Of a DNA stretch of 64,000 nucleotides, positions 1 to 10,555 are shown piece after piece. Origin of the DNA: Rhineura floridana. Its lineage: Eukaryota > Chordata > Lepidosauria > Squamata > Rhineuridae. Location of the stretch: contig NC_084482.1 of the NCBI RefSeq assembly GCF_030035675.1, positions 232,161,943 through 232,225,942 of the forward strand, written 5' to 3'. The position numbers and the translations under genes were made by a program. How positions within the stretch are numbered: the first letter of the stretch is position 1; each line of letters begins with the position of its first letter. Under the pieces are notes generated by a model, which had not been told where the DNA came from, ran no database searches, and saw only the letters and a program-made list of their open reading frames with translations.

Positions 1-59
1 CAAGCTTCAGAAACCACAAATGAGCTATCTTGACAAAAAAAGTGGAGCAATCAGTTGCA

Positions 60-300
60 AACCATTTCAACATTGCAAAACGTTTCATCATCATCATCAT
101 ATTTTGAATTAATGAATGGTTTTTTAGCTTAAAATTTGATTATGTTGATCTATATGTATTGTTTTATTCTTGTTGTTCGTCGCCTAGAGTGTCCCTAACC
201 CGGACAGATCGGCGGCTGAAAAATAAAATTTATTATTATTATTATTATTAATATCATCATCATCATCATCAATTATCATCATCATCATCATCACTGAGGG
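60..300. repeat. Simple repeats and a short LINE tail
   Basis: ATC/TCA trinucleotide runs lie near 88-106 and 250-292, and an ATT run near 229-250. Between them, about 170-245 reads like the 3' end of an L2-type LINE: the 'tcgcctagagtg' motif followed by a TTATT-rich tail. The same motif recurs in opposite orientation at 34786 and 35612, and in altered form at the 3' end of the L2 at 13.7 kb. No gene is seen. Confidence 0.6.
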
Positions 301-540
301 CCACATCTATAGAGATGCCAACAGACCCAGCAACATTAACTAAGAGGGAGAAGTTTTGGATCTATTCTCCAGACCCACCGGCACCACATGGTTTCGGACA
401 GGAGGACAGTCCTAGCATCACTTCGCTTCCGCAAATGCAGCCCCTCTGAGCAGCCCATCCTCAAAGCTCTGTAAGCGCCACAGCAATTTGTATGTTAGCA
501 GCTGATGAAAGCAGAAGCTGAAACGTTTTGGTAATTACAA
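300..540. other. Unassigned intergenic stretch
   Basis: No open frame, splice-flanked exon or recognised repeat is visible. The sequence is of mixed composition and lies between a trinucleotide run and a SINE. Confidence 0.4.
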
Positions 541-728
541 TTAAATGTCAATTACTGCCTTCAAATCAATTCCAACTTATGGCGACCGGATGAATAGGGT
601 TTTAATGAGGCTGAGAGGCAGTGACTGCCCAAGGTCACCCAGTCAGGTTCTTGGCTGTGTGAGGATTCGAACCCTGGTCTCCCAGGTCGTAGTCCAGCAC
701 TCTAACCACTACACCGCACTGGCTCTCT
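541..728 (-). mobile_element. tRNA-derived SINE (Sauria-type)
   Basis: Read on the minus strand it begins with a tRNA-like head. A box A-like 'agtggttagagtgctgg' and a box B 'ggttcgaatcc' are spaced as in a pol III promoter. It ends with a tail resembling the 3' end of BovB LINEs ('ggtcgccataagttg'). Sauria SINEs of lizards and snakes are known to share their tails with BovB, which supplies the reverse transcriptase. Length (about 190 bp) and structure fit. Full BovB 3' ends with the same tail lie elsewhere in the window (16.5, 39.0 and 48.3 kb). Confidence 0.8.
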
Positions 729-899
729 AATCACAATTATGTGTATATTAAAAACCCTATATATAAAAAAGATTGTTGTAAACCGCTTTGATATTTTTAT
801 GAATAGCGGTATACACATTTTTAAAAATGAAACTATAAATAAAACTGCTTGCAAGTAGAAATGTAATCCCACAGGGAGAAGGCAGAGGTAGCTGGGACA

Positions 900-2130
900 C
901 AACCTCTCTCCGGATGCTCTAGACTTTGTTCTGACAGGGATGGAGGGAGGTATTGTTTGGGGCATGGAAAGGGGGGGCACACCCGCCCTCTCAGACCTCC
1001 CACAGCCTAGCCTGGGCCAGGCAAAAAAGGCGCAGAGGAAACTGAGGCAGACATCGGAGGCGATGGGGGCGCGCAAGAGGGCAGCCCCCCCCAGGAGTCC
1101 AGAGCCTTGGAGTGGGAGTGGGTGGAATCTCCTTTGGGCAGAGGAAAAGAGAGGGGGGACACTACTCTGGCTGACTCCACTCTCAGAAAGGGTGGGGGGA
1201 GGCAGCAGCGAGGGGGAGTCCTTAACGCGTGGGGGTCGTGTAGGGGCCTCTGGCCGTCTCTTCCGTGGGGGCGGGGAGATCCTCCCGAAAGGCCTCCGGC
1301 AGCAGGAAGGAGGCCTCAAACTCGCGGCTCTTTGGGCCATCCCGGACACGGGTCAGCACCCCGGGCGGTCATCGGGATGCGGCCCTCCGGCGGCGGCGAC
1401 AGTGCAAGTGCAGGGGCGCGGGGAGGGCCGCCCAGGGGGCTTCCGCCTTTTGAGTGCCCGAACCCTTTCCGCTGCCCGCCTTTTCCTCCTCACCTGCCAC
1501 GCTTCGCCGGGATGCGGCGGTCCTGTTGCTGGCTTCCCAGTCAGCGCCCCCCCCCGAAGGTGCCGGTATTCCGCCTCTTGGCTGCCCTCCCCGGGATCTC
1601 CCGGCGGCTCCTGCACTGGATTCCGCGTCTTGTTCTCCGTCCGCTGTTTAGGGGGGGGACTCTGGTGAAAAGGGCCGTATGAGGTACAAGAACAGTCCAA
1701 GGAACGAAGACCGGGAGGGGGGGCGGAAGGCTGGCAAGTCAGCCGCTCCAGGGGGAGAGCGGGGGGGGGGGGGTCATTGGCTGAAGGTGGGATTTGGGGG
1801 GTTCTGGTTTCAGCCTTGCTGGCTCGGAAGCCTCCCCTTCCCCCACTCACCGGCTCCGGTTTGCTGATCTGGAGTGGGGGGGGGTCTGAGAGAGCCATTC
1901 CTTCGCCGGCACCGCACAGGGGGGCGTCCAAATACCAGTTGACGGCGGCCGCGGGGGGGGGGAGTTCCTCTGGCGCTGGGTCCACTTGCCTATGGGCTCC
2001 CCCACGGGGGCACCTGCTTGGCGACCACAGGCCCCTTGGGCCTGATCCGGCAGCCAGACTGCTGCCGGCCTTTGTGCCCCCCCCCTCCGCCCAGATGCTT
2101 TGGTCTCGGCTGTAGGCCACGAGAGGGCTC
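900..2130. promoter_or_regulatory. GC-rich, CpG-rich island
   Basis: The stretch is strongly GC-rich with frequent CpG and many long G or C runs, unlike the AT-rich DNA on either side. Several splice-donor-like sites occur on the minus strand (near 1858 and 1498), and a SOUL-like exon fragment lies at 1222-1390. It may be the promoter and first exons of a minus-strand gene, possibly decayed. On the minus strand, AATAAA near 2135-2140 could be an upstream polyadenylation signal. Confidence 0.4.
1222..1390 (-). pseudogene. SOUL/heme-binding-protein-like exon fragment
   Basis: On the minus strand the reading runs RIPMTA, then, after one extra base in a G run near 1360, VLTRVRDG...EFEASFLLPEAFRED LPAPTEET, ending at a stop at 1222. 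This follows the SOUL/HEBP family pattern: an I-MTAPV-x-TRV segment, then a strand ending 'SFLLP', then 'PPAPTD'. SOUL proteins are small heme- or porphyrin-binding proteins. The C-terminal part of the domain was not found downstream. The one-base shift could be real decay or a sequencing error in the homopolymer. Possible upstream minus-strand exons lie near 1498-1650 and 1859-2000, but they are not convincing. The call rests on recalled family motifs only. Confidence 0.4.
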
Positions 2131-2304
2131 TAGATAGATTTATTGTTCCAGTGACACTTCCAGGTGCCACAGGCCTCTTCCTTGGTTTTTGCCGGGCCAC
2201 GAAGCGCTCGGGCGCTGCCGTCGATGGGAGACCAAGACCCTCTTGTGGGTCCCTGACGGGAGGGCGGGGGGTGGAACCAGGAGGACTATGTTATTTATCA
2301 GTCA

Positions 2305-4990
2305 CGATAAGAACATAAGAACATAAGATGAGCCTGCTGAATCAGGCCAGTGGCCCATCTAGTCCAGCATCCTGTTCTCACAGTGGCCAACCAGGTGCCT
2401 GGGGGAAGCCCGCAAGCAGGACCCGAGTGCAAGAACACTCTCCCCTCCTGAGGCTTCCGGCAACTGGTTTTCAGAAGCATGCTGCCTCTGACTACGGTGG
2501 CACAGCACAGCTATCATGGCTAGTAGCCATTGATAGCCCTGTCCTCCATGAATTGGTCTAATCTTCTTTTAAAGCCATCCAAGCTGGTGGCCATTACTGC
2601 ATCTTGTGGGAGCAAATTCCATAGTTTAACTATGCGCTAAGTAAAGAAGTACTTCCTTTTGTCTGTCCTGAATCTTCCAACATTCAGCTTCTTTGAATGT
2701 CCACGAGTTCTAGTATTATGAGAGAGGGAGAAGAACTTTTCTCTATCCACTTTCTCAATGCCATGCATAATTTTATACACTTCTATCATGTCTCCTCTGA
2801 CCCGCCTTTTCTCTAAACTAAAAAGCCCCAAATGCTGCAACCTTTCCTTGTAAGGGAGTCGCTCCATCCCCTTGATCATTCTGGTTGCCCTCTTCTGAAC
2901 CTTTTCCAACTCTATAATATCCTTTTTGAGATGAGGCGACCAGAACTGTACACAGTATTCCAAATGCGGCCGCACCATAGATTTATACAACGGCATTATG
3001 ATATCGGCTGTTTTATTTTCAATACCTTTCCTAATTATCGCTAGCATGGAATTTGCCTTTTTCACAGCTGCCGCACACTGGGTCGACATTTTCATCGTGC
3101 TGTCTACTACAACCCCGAGGTCTCTCTCCTGGTCGGACACCTTTGACTCCCTTATCATCCAAGGGTCCAATTGTCTCCCTAGATGGTCTCCTGGTTTGAA
3201 TGTATTTATAGAATTTTTTGTTGTTGGTTTTTATGTTCTTAGCAATGTGCTCCTCAAATTCTTTTTTAGCATCCCTTATTGTCTTCTTGCATTTCTTTTG
3301 CCAGAGTTTGTGTTCTTTTTTATTTTCTTCATTCGGACAAGACTTCCATTTTCTGAAGGAAGATTTTTTGCCTCTAAGAGCTTCCTTGACTTTGCTCGTT
3401 AACCATGCTGGCATCTTCTTGGCCCTGGCGGTACCTTTTCTGATCTGCGGTATGCACTCCAGTTGAGCTTCTAATATAGTGTTTTTAAACAACTTCCAAG
3501 CATTTTCGAGTGATGTGATCCTCTGGACTTTGTTTTTCAGCTTTCTTTTTACCAATCCCTTCATTTTTGTGAAGTTTCCTCTTTTGAAGTCAAATGTGAC
3601 CGTGTTGGATTTTCTTGGCAATTGGCCATTTACATGTATGTTTAATTTAATAGCACTGTGGTCACTGCTCCCAATCGGTTCAACAACACTTACATCTCGC
3701 ACCAGGTCCCGGTCCCCACTGAGGATTAAGTCCAGGGTTGCCGTCCCTCTGGTCGGTTCCATGACCAACTGGTCTAGGGCATAGTCATTTAGAATATCTA
3801 GAAACTTTGCTTCTTTGTCATGACTGGAACACATATGCGGCCAGTCTATGTCCGGGTAGTTGAAGTCACCCATTACTACCACAATTCCTAGTTTGGATGC
3901 TTCCTCAATTTCATATCTCATCTCAAGGTCTCCCTGAGCATTTTGATCAGGGGGACGATAGATCGTTCCCAGTATTAAGTCGCTCCTGGGGCATGGCATC
4001 ACCACCCACAACGATTCTGTGGAGGAGTCTGCCTCTTTTGGGGTTTCGAGCTTGCTGGATTCAATGCCTTCTTTCACGTATAGAGCGACTCCGCCACCAA
4101 TACGTCCTTCCCTGTCCTTCCGATATAGTTTATATCCAGGGATAACCGTATCCCACTGGTTTTCTCCATTCCACCAGGTCTCCGTTATGCTCACTATATC
4201 AATGCTCTCCTCTAAGACCAAGCACTCCAGTTCTCCCATCTTCGTTCGGAGGCTCCTAGCATTAGCGTACAGGCACTTGTAAGCAGTGTCTCTCTTCAAG
4301 TGTCTTTGGCACTTGTGGTTAGGCCTGTGGCAATTTTCCTCTTCTGAATTTATATCCTGTGCCCCTGCTCTCACAATGCCTACTTCTAGGCCTACCCCTT
4401 TTAAAATTTCATCATTTCTTTGCTTTTTATCCCAGGGGGGAGGTTTATTCCGAACCGGACCTTTCTCAGCTCCTGTCGGGTTTCCCCCCTCAGTCAGTTT
4501 AAAAGCTGCTCTGCCACCTTTTTAATTTTAAGTGCCAGCAGTCTGGTTCCGTTCTGGTTCAAGTGGAGCCCGTCCCTTTTGTACAGGCCCGGCTTGTCCC
4601 AAAATGTTCCCCAGTGCCTAACAAATCCGAACCCTTCCACCCGACACCATCGTCTCATCCACGCATTGAGACTGCAAAGCTGGGCCTGTCTGGCTGGTCC
4701 TGCGCGTGGAACCGGTAGCATTTCAGAGAAAGCCACCTTGGAGGTCCTGGCTTTCAGCATCCTATCTAGCAACCTAAATTTTGCTTCCAGGACCTCACGG
4801 CTGCATTTCCCCATGTCGTTGGTGCCAACGTGCACCACGACCACTGACTCCTCCCCAGCACTGTCTACCAAACTATCTAAACGACGGGCGATATCCGCAA
4901 CCTTCGCACCAGGCAGGCAAAACACCTTGCGGTCTACACGCTGACTTAATGGAAGCTTCAGGGACAGTCTCTCTTTCTGAGCAACGGAGG
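2305..4990 (-). mobile_element. CR1 LINE, internally deleted
   Basis: On the minus strand, 4925-4494 encodes the C-terminal part of CR1 ORF1: an SGNH/esterase-like domain with HVGTNDMG and a 'LYKRDGLHLN' end. 4374 to about 3180 encodes the ORF2 apurinic endonuclease (SITETWWNGE, GDFNYPDIDWP, SSDHSAI). 3170-2637 encodes the extreme C-terminus of ORF2 (DLGVVVD, LEYCVQFWSP, KRRVRGDM). The reverse transcriptase fingers and palm with the catalytic YADD box are missing between the last two. The 3' end at 2305-2330 carries the CR1-type 'aagaacataagaacataag' repeats. The copy cannot be autonomous. Confidence 0.9.
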
Positions 4991-7396
4991 ACCTGTTGGT
5001 TTCACGCTCTGTTCTGTTTTTTTGGGGGGGGGGGCGCTTCTATCTTGGCCTGACCTCTGTGGGGCGTCACCGAGTGGCCTGATCCTGATCCGGCAGCCGG
5101 GCCCTTCTCATCTTGAGAGAGGGACAGCTGTCTGGAGCCAGGCATTCTGCACATGCCACAGGCACTCTGGCTCTCAAGGGACTTCCCCCACCCCGCGGCA
5201 AGTGGCTCCACTTAGGCGGCTGGTTTTCACTTCGGCTGTAGCGGAAGAGCCGCCAGGGGCTCTTGACGAGGGAGAGGAGGCAGACCGTTCAGACGAGTCC
5301 TGACCCAGGCCGAGGCGGGATAGAGACGGGCCTGCGGTTCAGGAGGACGAGACGCCCGCAGGTGCTTCCCACCCCCCGCAGAAAGGGCTGGGCTCACCTC
5401 GTAGACAGACCCATTGCAGACGAGCCTTCATGGCCCTCCTTGCAGGGTGACTCTTTTGCTGCAAGGGGGGGGGAAGAGGAGTGGCTCTGATGCTGCAGAC
5501 GTCGGCCGAAGGGAGTGCGGGAATTGTGGGGGGGGCAGCCCCTCAATTTGGGTACTGTCTTTGAAGCTAAAAGTGGAGGGGGTAGGCACGATTTGGCTCA
5601 ATTGAGGAAGGGGTGCATGGATTCCTTTCACTCATTAACCCTCCAACTGTCTCTATCCTGCCCCCCCTCCTGTATTCACACACTGCCCGGGGAAGGCAGC
5701 AGAGCATGAAAGGGGAGTGTGTAGCTACTAAGAAGAGTCTTCTAACATGCTTCTTTGTCCTTTCCTGCTGGTTGGAGCCCATCTGAATGACAGGTGAATT
5801 AGCCACCGAGAAGACTCTTAGTAGCTAGCATGCTCCCATTTCATGCCAATTAGCTCCTACGGGCAGGGAGCCTGCTCTTCTGAATTTCCCACTACACTAC
5901 TACTCGTGGGGATGATGACTCTTGCGAGAAAGATGCAGGCATCCAACAGGTGAGCCAAGCCACAGGCCTGCCCAGAATGCATCCAGACCCCAGGCCAAGT
6001 GGCACCTCATCCGGACTCACGCAGGAAGAGCCACCACGCAGACGGCAGGGATACTTCTGGTCTTACTCGCAGGGTTGTTGGAGGATGAGCGCAAGGTTTG
6101 GGAAAGTGCCCTAAATTGCCCCAGAGGGGGGGTTAGAAAAAGTGGATGGCCCAGTCTTATAACCTGGAAAAACAAGGCCGGGACCCCGGAAGAGGTTTCC
6201 CAGTGGAAAGTTTGGAGGAGGGGAGTGCAGATAGAAACATGTGTGTGCGTGTGCGGAGGCTCGGAGAGATCAATACATATTTATATAGAATGTTTGCTTC
6301 TTTCATTTTCTAAAAAAGACCCAAATGAAGTTACAAAAATCTCAAACTCAATGGAGCCAGATGGAACAAGGTGTTTTTTTGGGGGGGAGCAGGAAATGGG
6401 GGGTTCACCAGGTGAAGGGGGGGAAGATGCCTGATTTCCTGGGGGCACCAAAGCATTCCCCACTCCACCCCCCACCCTCAAGGAATTGGGGGGCCAGCTT
6501 CTTCCACTAAAATGGGGAGGCATTTCTCCACATCCTTGCAGGGAGGGGGGCCTGGGGGAAGAATGCAGAAGCACCATTTCAGGAGGGAGGGAGGCCACCC
6601 CCAGGGTGGGGCAGGCAGCTTCCAGAAGGGTCTAGCTCACGTACCCCCCCCCCATTATCATAAGGGTCCTCTACAGCGAGCAGAGGCCTGGTCTCCACAG
6701 GAACAATTTCTGTGTCACAGACACACCTGGGGAGGGACACCAGGCCACAGGGTCGTCCTCTGACCACCGGCAGACTCTCTCATCTCCAGGGGGCTCAGGG
6801 TGGGGGTCCTGCCTGGCCTTACCTGGAGAACAAGTTCCCCCCAGAGCTTCTGCACACAAAGAGCATGTCTCCCCCTTGACATCCACACACCTACAGGACA
6901 GACAGACACACAGGGCAGACAAGCAAAGAGGGGGCACGGCTGCTACATGAGTCCCCCCTCAATGAGACAGCACATGGGAGAGGGCTATTTAGTGTGCAGA
7001 TCCCTCGAAAGTGGGACAAGCCTCTCCCCCCAACACAAATGGACATCAGTTAAGAATGGAGGGATGCACATGGGGAGGGCATTACAAGGGGGGGCGTTCC
7101 AAGGGAAGTGTCCAGAGCCCCCCGGGAGAGAAAAGACAAGTTGTCCTGGAACCTCCCCTCCCCCCGTTGTGCCTCCAGCATTAGGGCCAGTGCATGATGG
7201 GGGGAGGCAACTGGCCCAGAGGACCTGCGTGGGGGGAGGGTGTGACAAGTTCCCTGACATCATCCAGTCCACACACACCCTGAAATCCAGTCCATGCTGC
7301 CCACCCCCGAGGGGGGGGAGTGCATCAAGGCTTGTCTAGTGCAGACAGGCTTGGGCTGTTCCAGATGTTTGTGGAAAAGGTCCCTCCTGCCCCCAT
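4990..7396. other. Intergenic region and probable ZBTB22 3' UTR side
   Basis: No convincing coding exon was found on either strand, and tapasin (TAPBP), expected here by synteny, was not recognised. The sequence is moderately GC-rich with many short G and C homopolymers. The part next to 7397 probably contains the ZBTB22 3' UTR, but no clear AATAAA was located on the minus strand. Confidence 0.4.
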
Positions 7397-8947
7397 TTAC
7401 ATCTTACTGCTCCCCGTGAAGCCCAGTTCACTGCGGGGTGACCGTCCTGTGCCCCACTCGGCTTCCCCACTGATACGGGAAGGTGACGCCTCCTTCTTGG
7501 CCACCCCAGAGGCTGGTGGACCCCCGGCAGAGATGCCTCCTCCTCCTCCTCCACCTGCCACACCCAGGCGGTGGCGCCGCTCGCAGTGGCCCTTGTGGCG
7601 CATGAAGCTGTCACGCCACATGAACTTCTTGGCGCAGACGTCACACTCGTAGGGCTTGAGGCCCGTGTGGGTCTTCATGTGCTCCGTCAGGTGGTGCTTC
7701 ATCTTGAACTTCTTGTTGCAGACGGGGCAGTCGAAGGGACGCAGGTTCAGGTGCATGTTGACATGCCGATCGCGCATGCTCTTGTGGGAGAAGGCCTTGC
7801 CGCAGTGGCACATGAAGATCTTGTTGCCATCCCCCGAGCTGGCTGCCAACTGCACGGCCCCATGCTCCACTGGTGTCTGCGGGGGGAAGATCATGATCTG
7901 GTTGCCTTGCATGTCCATCGGCAGGAGGGAGCCGCGCTGCGGGAACGAGCCAGGGAGCGGTGAAGTGTCCTCCAGGCCCTCGTAGGGAGACGGGAAGTCC
8001 TCTGACGACTCGCAGAAGTTGACCTGCTCCTCCAGTTTGCTCCCGCCACCCGGGTCAGTCAAGGTACGGACGTCGCTGATGCTCAGGGCTGTCTCGGGGA
8101 CGGGGCCCGCTGCTGCCGCTGCTGCCGCCACCTCCACGGGGTCCTCGTCCTCCTCGCAGGTCAGCACCAGGTCCTCCTGCGAACGCTCCTTCTTGATGAA
8201 GACCCACTGCTTCTGGGGCATGATGCTGGGGCGGACGTAGGTCGGCCGGCGTCCCTCGCTGCTACCTGGCTCCCCGCTGTCACTAACGTCGTCGTCTGTC
8301 TCTAGGATGAACTTGCTGCCCCCAGCGAAGGGGTCAGGGCAGCGGGACGGGCCCTTCTCGGCATGAAAGATGACCTCCTCCTCGTGGTCCTCCAAGCTGT
8401 CACGCTCGCCTGCCAGGCCCCCCCGTGGGTTGTACTTGCTGTGGTCAGCACCCTCGCCCGTGTCGCGGGGGCTGAAGTAGTTGCTGCTGCTGGGCGACTG
8501 GTTGTCGCTGGTGCGACTGGAGTGGGCCCGGAAGGAGGAGGATGGCCCCATGAGGGCCCCGCGCCTCTCCTTGAGCAGTTCAGTGCATTTGTCTACGATG
8601 TGCCACATCTGCAGGACACTGCCCACAGTCAGGTAGTTGACGATCTCGTCCGAGGCCATGCTCAGCTTCCCGGTGTAAGCAGAGCCCAGCACCGTCTCGA
8701 AGGCCACGGGGTCCATGACGCTCGGGAGCACGATGGAGGTCATGTTCTTCAAGAGCACCTGGTCGTGAAAGTAGGGGGATGAGGCCGCCAGCACTGCCCG
8801 GTGGGCCCGGAAGACACGCCCCTGCACGTGGATGGCGATGTCACACAGCTTGCCCTCCAGCCGCTGCTGGTTCAAGTTCTCCAGCAGGGCGGTGGTGACT
8901 TCGGGGAAGTCCACATGGACAATGGCCAGGCCTGAGGAAGTGTCCAT
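7397..8947 (-). CDS. ZBTB22: Zinc finger and BTB domain-containing protein 22
   Basis: A single coding exon encodes 516 residues. The start chosen is the ATG at 8947 (MDTSSGLAIVHV), just inside a 3' splice site at 9012-9013, so the 5' UTR is spliced. Residues of about 10-125 form a BTB/POZ domain (FPEVTTALLENLNQQ, LCDIAIHVQG, FRAHRAVLAASSPYF). The middle is acidic and low-complexity with an alanine run. Residues of about 378-460 hold three C2H2 fingers: the first has an unusual C-x-C spacing (CHCGKAF), the third ends in HKGHCERRH. This layout, the finger sequences and the DAXX neighbour identify ZBTB22 (BING1) rather than another ZBTB. It is expected to be a nuclear DNA-binding regulator with BTB-mediated dimerisation. 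Human is about 634 residues, so the low-complexity linkers are shorter here. Confidence 0.93.
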   Translation of the reverse strand: MDTSSGLAIVHVDFPEVTTALLENLNQQRLEGKLCDIAIHVQGRVFRAHRAVLAASSPYFHDQVLLKNMTSIVLPSVMDPVAFETVLGSAYTGKLSMASDEIVNYLTVGSVLQMWHIVDKCTELLKERRGALMGPSSSFRAHSSRTSDNQSPSSSNYFSPRDTGEGADHSKYNPRGGLAGERDSLEDHEEEVIFHAEKGPSRCPDPFAGGSKFILETDDDVSDSGEPGSSEGRRPTYVRPSIMPQKQWVFIKKERSQEDLVLTCEEDEDPVEVAAAAAAAGPVPETALSISDVRTLTDPGGGSKLEEQVNFCESSEDFPSPYEGLEDTSPLPGSFPQRGSLLPMDMQGNQIMIFPPQTPVEHGAVQLAASSGDGNKIFMCHCGKAFSHKSMRDRHVNMHLNLRPFDCPVCNKKFKMKHHLTEHMKTHTGLKPYECDVCAKKFMWRDSFMRHKGHCERRHRLGVAGGGGGGGISAGGPPASGVAKKEASPSRISGEAEWGTGRSPRSELGFTGSSKM

Positions 8948-9049
8948 GATGCTGGGTGGCCGGCGGGCGAGTTGGTAGAGGTGGGCTCCGCTGGCCTGGC
9001 CAGCCTGTTTCCTGCACAAGCAAACAAAAAAACCCAAATTGAAAATTGG

Positions 9050-9112
9050 GCTCCTGCTGGGAGGAAGGGCGGGATATAAATTAAATAATAAATAAATAAA
9101 TAAAATTAAAAA
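9050..9112 (+). repeat. L2-type LINE 3' tail
   Basis: 'gggaggaagggcgggatata' followed by an AATA-rich tail is the characteristic 3' end of squamate L2 elements. It lies in the ZBTB22 5' intron. Confidence 0.6.
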
Positions 9113-9149
9113 AGGAACCCATGTTAGAAGACTGACAGAAATAGAGGGA

Positions 9150-9260
9150 GAATCCTAGAATGGTAGAGCTGGGAGGGCCCTCTAAGGCCATGAAGTCCAA
9201 CCCACTGCTCAGTGTAGGAATCAAAGTTAAAGCATTCCCGAGAGGCGGGCCAACCTTTCA
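9150..9260 (-). repeat. CR1 3'-end fragment
   Basis: 'gtagagctgggagggccc' and 'aagtccaacccactgctca' match the reverse complement of the CR1 3' end. Other copies lie at 10135, 21395, 40965, 56908 and 63600. Confidence 0.6.
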
Positions 9261-9444
9261 AACCGAAGAATCTAGGAAACAACAAAAAGCCCTTTCCTAA
9301 TATTTAAAAGATCTGATTCACCCGAAACCTTTTTTTTGCAAGAGGTGCATGTGCGCACATGCTCAGATACGGAGTGGCATTTGGGCTCCACAGTCTATCC
9401 CTGATAAAAAGAACTCTGAAGGGATTCTGTGAGGGAAAACACCC

Positions 9445-9785
9445 TCTGCCCCATCTGCACTGTGCATTTAACGCTGTATCATGCCCCTTTAGACAGCCAA
9501 GGCATCTTGCCCCAGAGAATCCTGGGATCTGCAGTATGTGAAGGGTACCGGAGTTGTTGGGAGGCTGACCCCTACTCAGTCCCAGGGTGGTTTAACAATC
9601 CCTCTTCCTAGTGCACTCCCTGGGACTGATGGTTAAACCACCCTGGGACTGATTAGGGGTCGGCCTCTCAACCACTCCAGTACCCTTCACAAACTGCAGA
9701 TCCCAGGATTCTCTGGGGGAAGATGCCTTGGCGTTCAAAGGGGCATGACGCTGCATTTCACCTACAGTGTGGACGGGGCCTCAGC
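9445..9785. mobile_element. Foldback MITE with long terminal inverted repeats
   Basis: The stretch is an imperfect palindrome. The left arm (about 9452-9600) includes 'gagaatcctgggatctgcag' and 'tcccagggtggttta'. The right arm (about 9630-9779) carries their reverse complements 'ctgcagatcccaggattctc' and 'taaaccaccctggga'. A short loop of about 30 bp joins them and no coding capacity is visible. This is the structure of a non-autonomous DNA transposon; the superfamily (perhaps hAT) is not certain. Confidence 0.75.
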
Positions 9786-10129
9786 CTGAACACTGCATGG
9801 TGATCTGTTCCGAGAAACCGTTGGCCACAGGAGAACGAATGTTCTTCCCCTGGTGGCTCCTGTCCGCAGCTGTTTTCAGGTGGTGTCAGGATAAGACATT
9901 TTTCATTTCCTCTGTTTTGCTTAGTGGCGAAGTGAGCCTCTGCTGTGGTGCCCATCCGTTTAGAGGAGTGGGGCAGGCATGTCCTTTTTATCCTATTGCC
10001 AGATGGGGAATTTTAGGAATTCTGTATCGTACATCATTTTAAGTCTGGCTTTTAATTGACTTAATCTGTTTTGGTCTGTTGTTAAGTCGCTTTGAAATAT
10101 TATTTATTTATTAGAATAGTTATAAGCTT

Positions 10130-10555
10130 CATAGAAGTATCATAGAATCATAGAATAGCAGACTTGGAAGGGGCCTATAAGGCCATCAAGTCCAATCCCC
10201 TGCTCAATGCAGGAATCCAAACCAAAGCATTCCCAACAGATGGCTGTCCACTTGCCTCTTGAATGCCTCCAGTGTTGGAGAGCCCACTACCTCTCTAGGT
10301 CATTGGTTCATTGTCGTATGGCTCTAACAGGAAGTTTTTCCTGATGTTCAGTTGAAATCTGGCTTCCTGCAACTTGAGCCCATTATTCTGTGTCCTGCGC
10401 TCTGGGACGATCGAGAAGAGATCCTGGCCCTCCTCTGTGTGACAACCTTTCATGTACTTGAAGAGTGCTATCCTATCTCCCCTCAGTCTTCTCTTCCCTA
10501 GGCTAAACATGCCCAGTTCTTTCAGTCTCTCCTCGTAGGGCTTTGTTTCCAGTCA
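10130..10555 (-). mobile_element. CR1 LINE 3' fragment
   Basis: On the minus strand, 10510-10295 encodes the last part of CR1 ORF2 (FSLGKRRLRGDRIALFKYMK, FQLNIRKNF), followed by the 3' UTR with 'gttggaaggggcct'-type sequence in reverse complement. It is 5'-truncated, as most CR1 copies are. Confidence 0.8.

Noticed and set aside
60-300. Possible CRISPR-like or satellite array
   Set aside because: Plain trinucleotide microsatellites with no spacer structure, in a vertebrate genome.
5200-5340. Similarity of an acidic plus-strand reading to the KIFC1 intron 7 segment
   Set aside because: Resemblance was only in Glu/Ser/Arg-rich composition; no aligned run of bases was found by eye.
4990-7396. 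Expected TAPBP (tapasin) exons beside ZBTB22
   Set aside because: No segment on either strand showed tapasin motifs, such as the CWFVED start or the Ig-domain cysteines, with splice borders.
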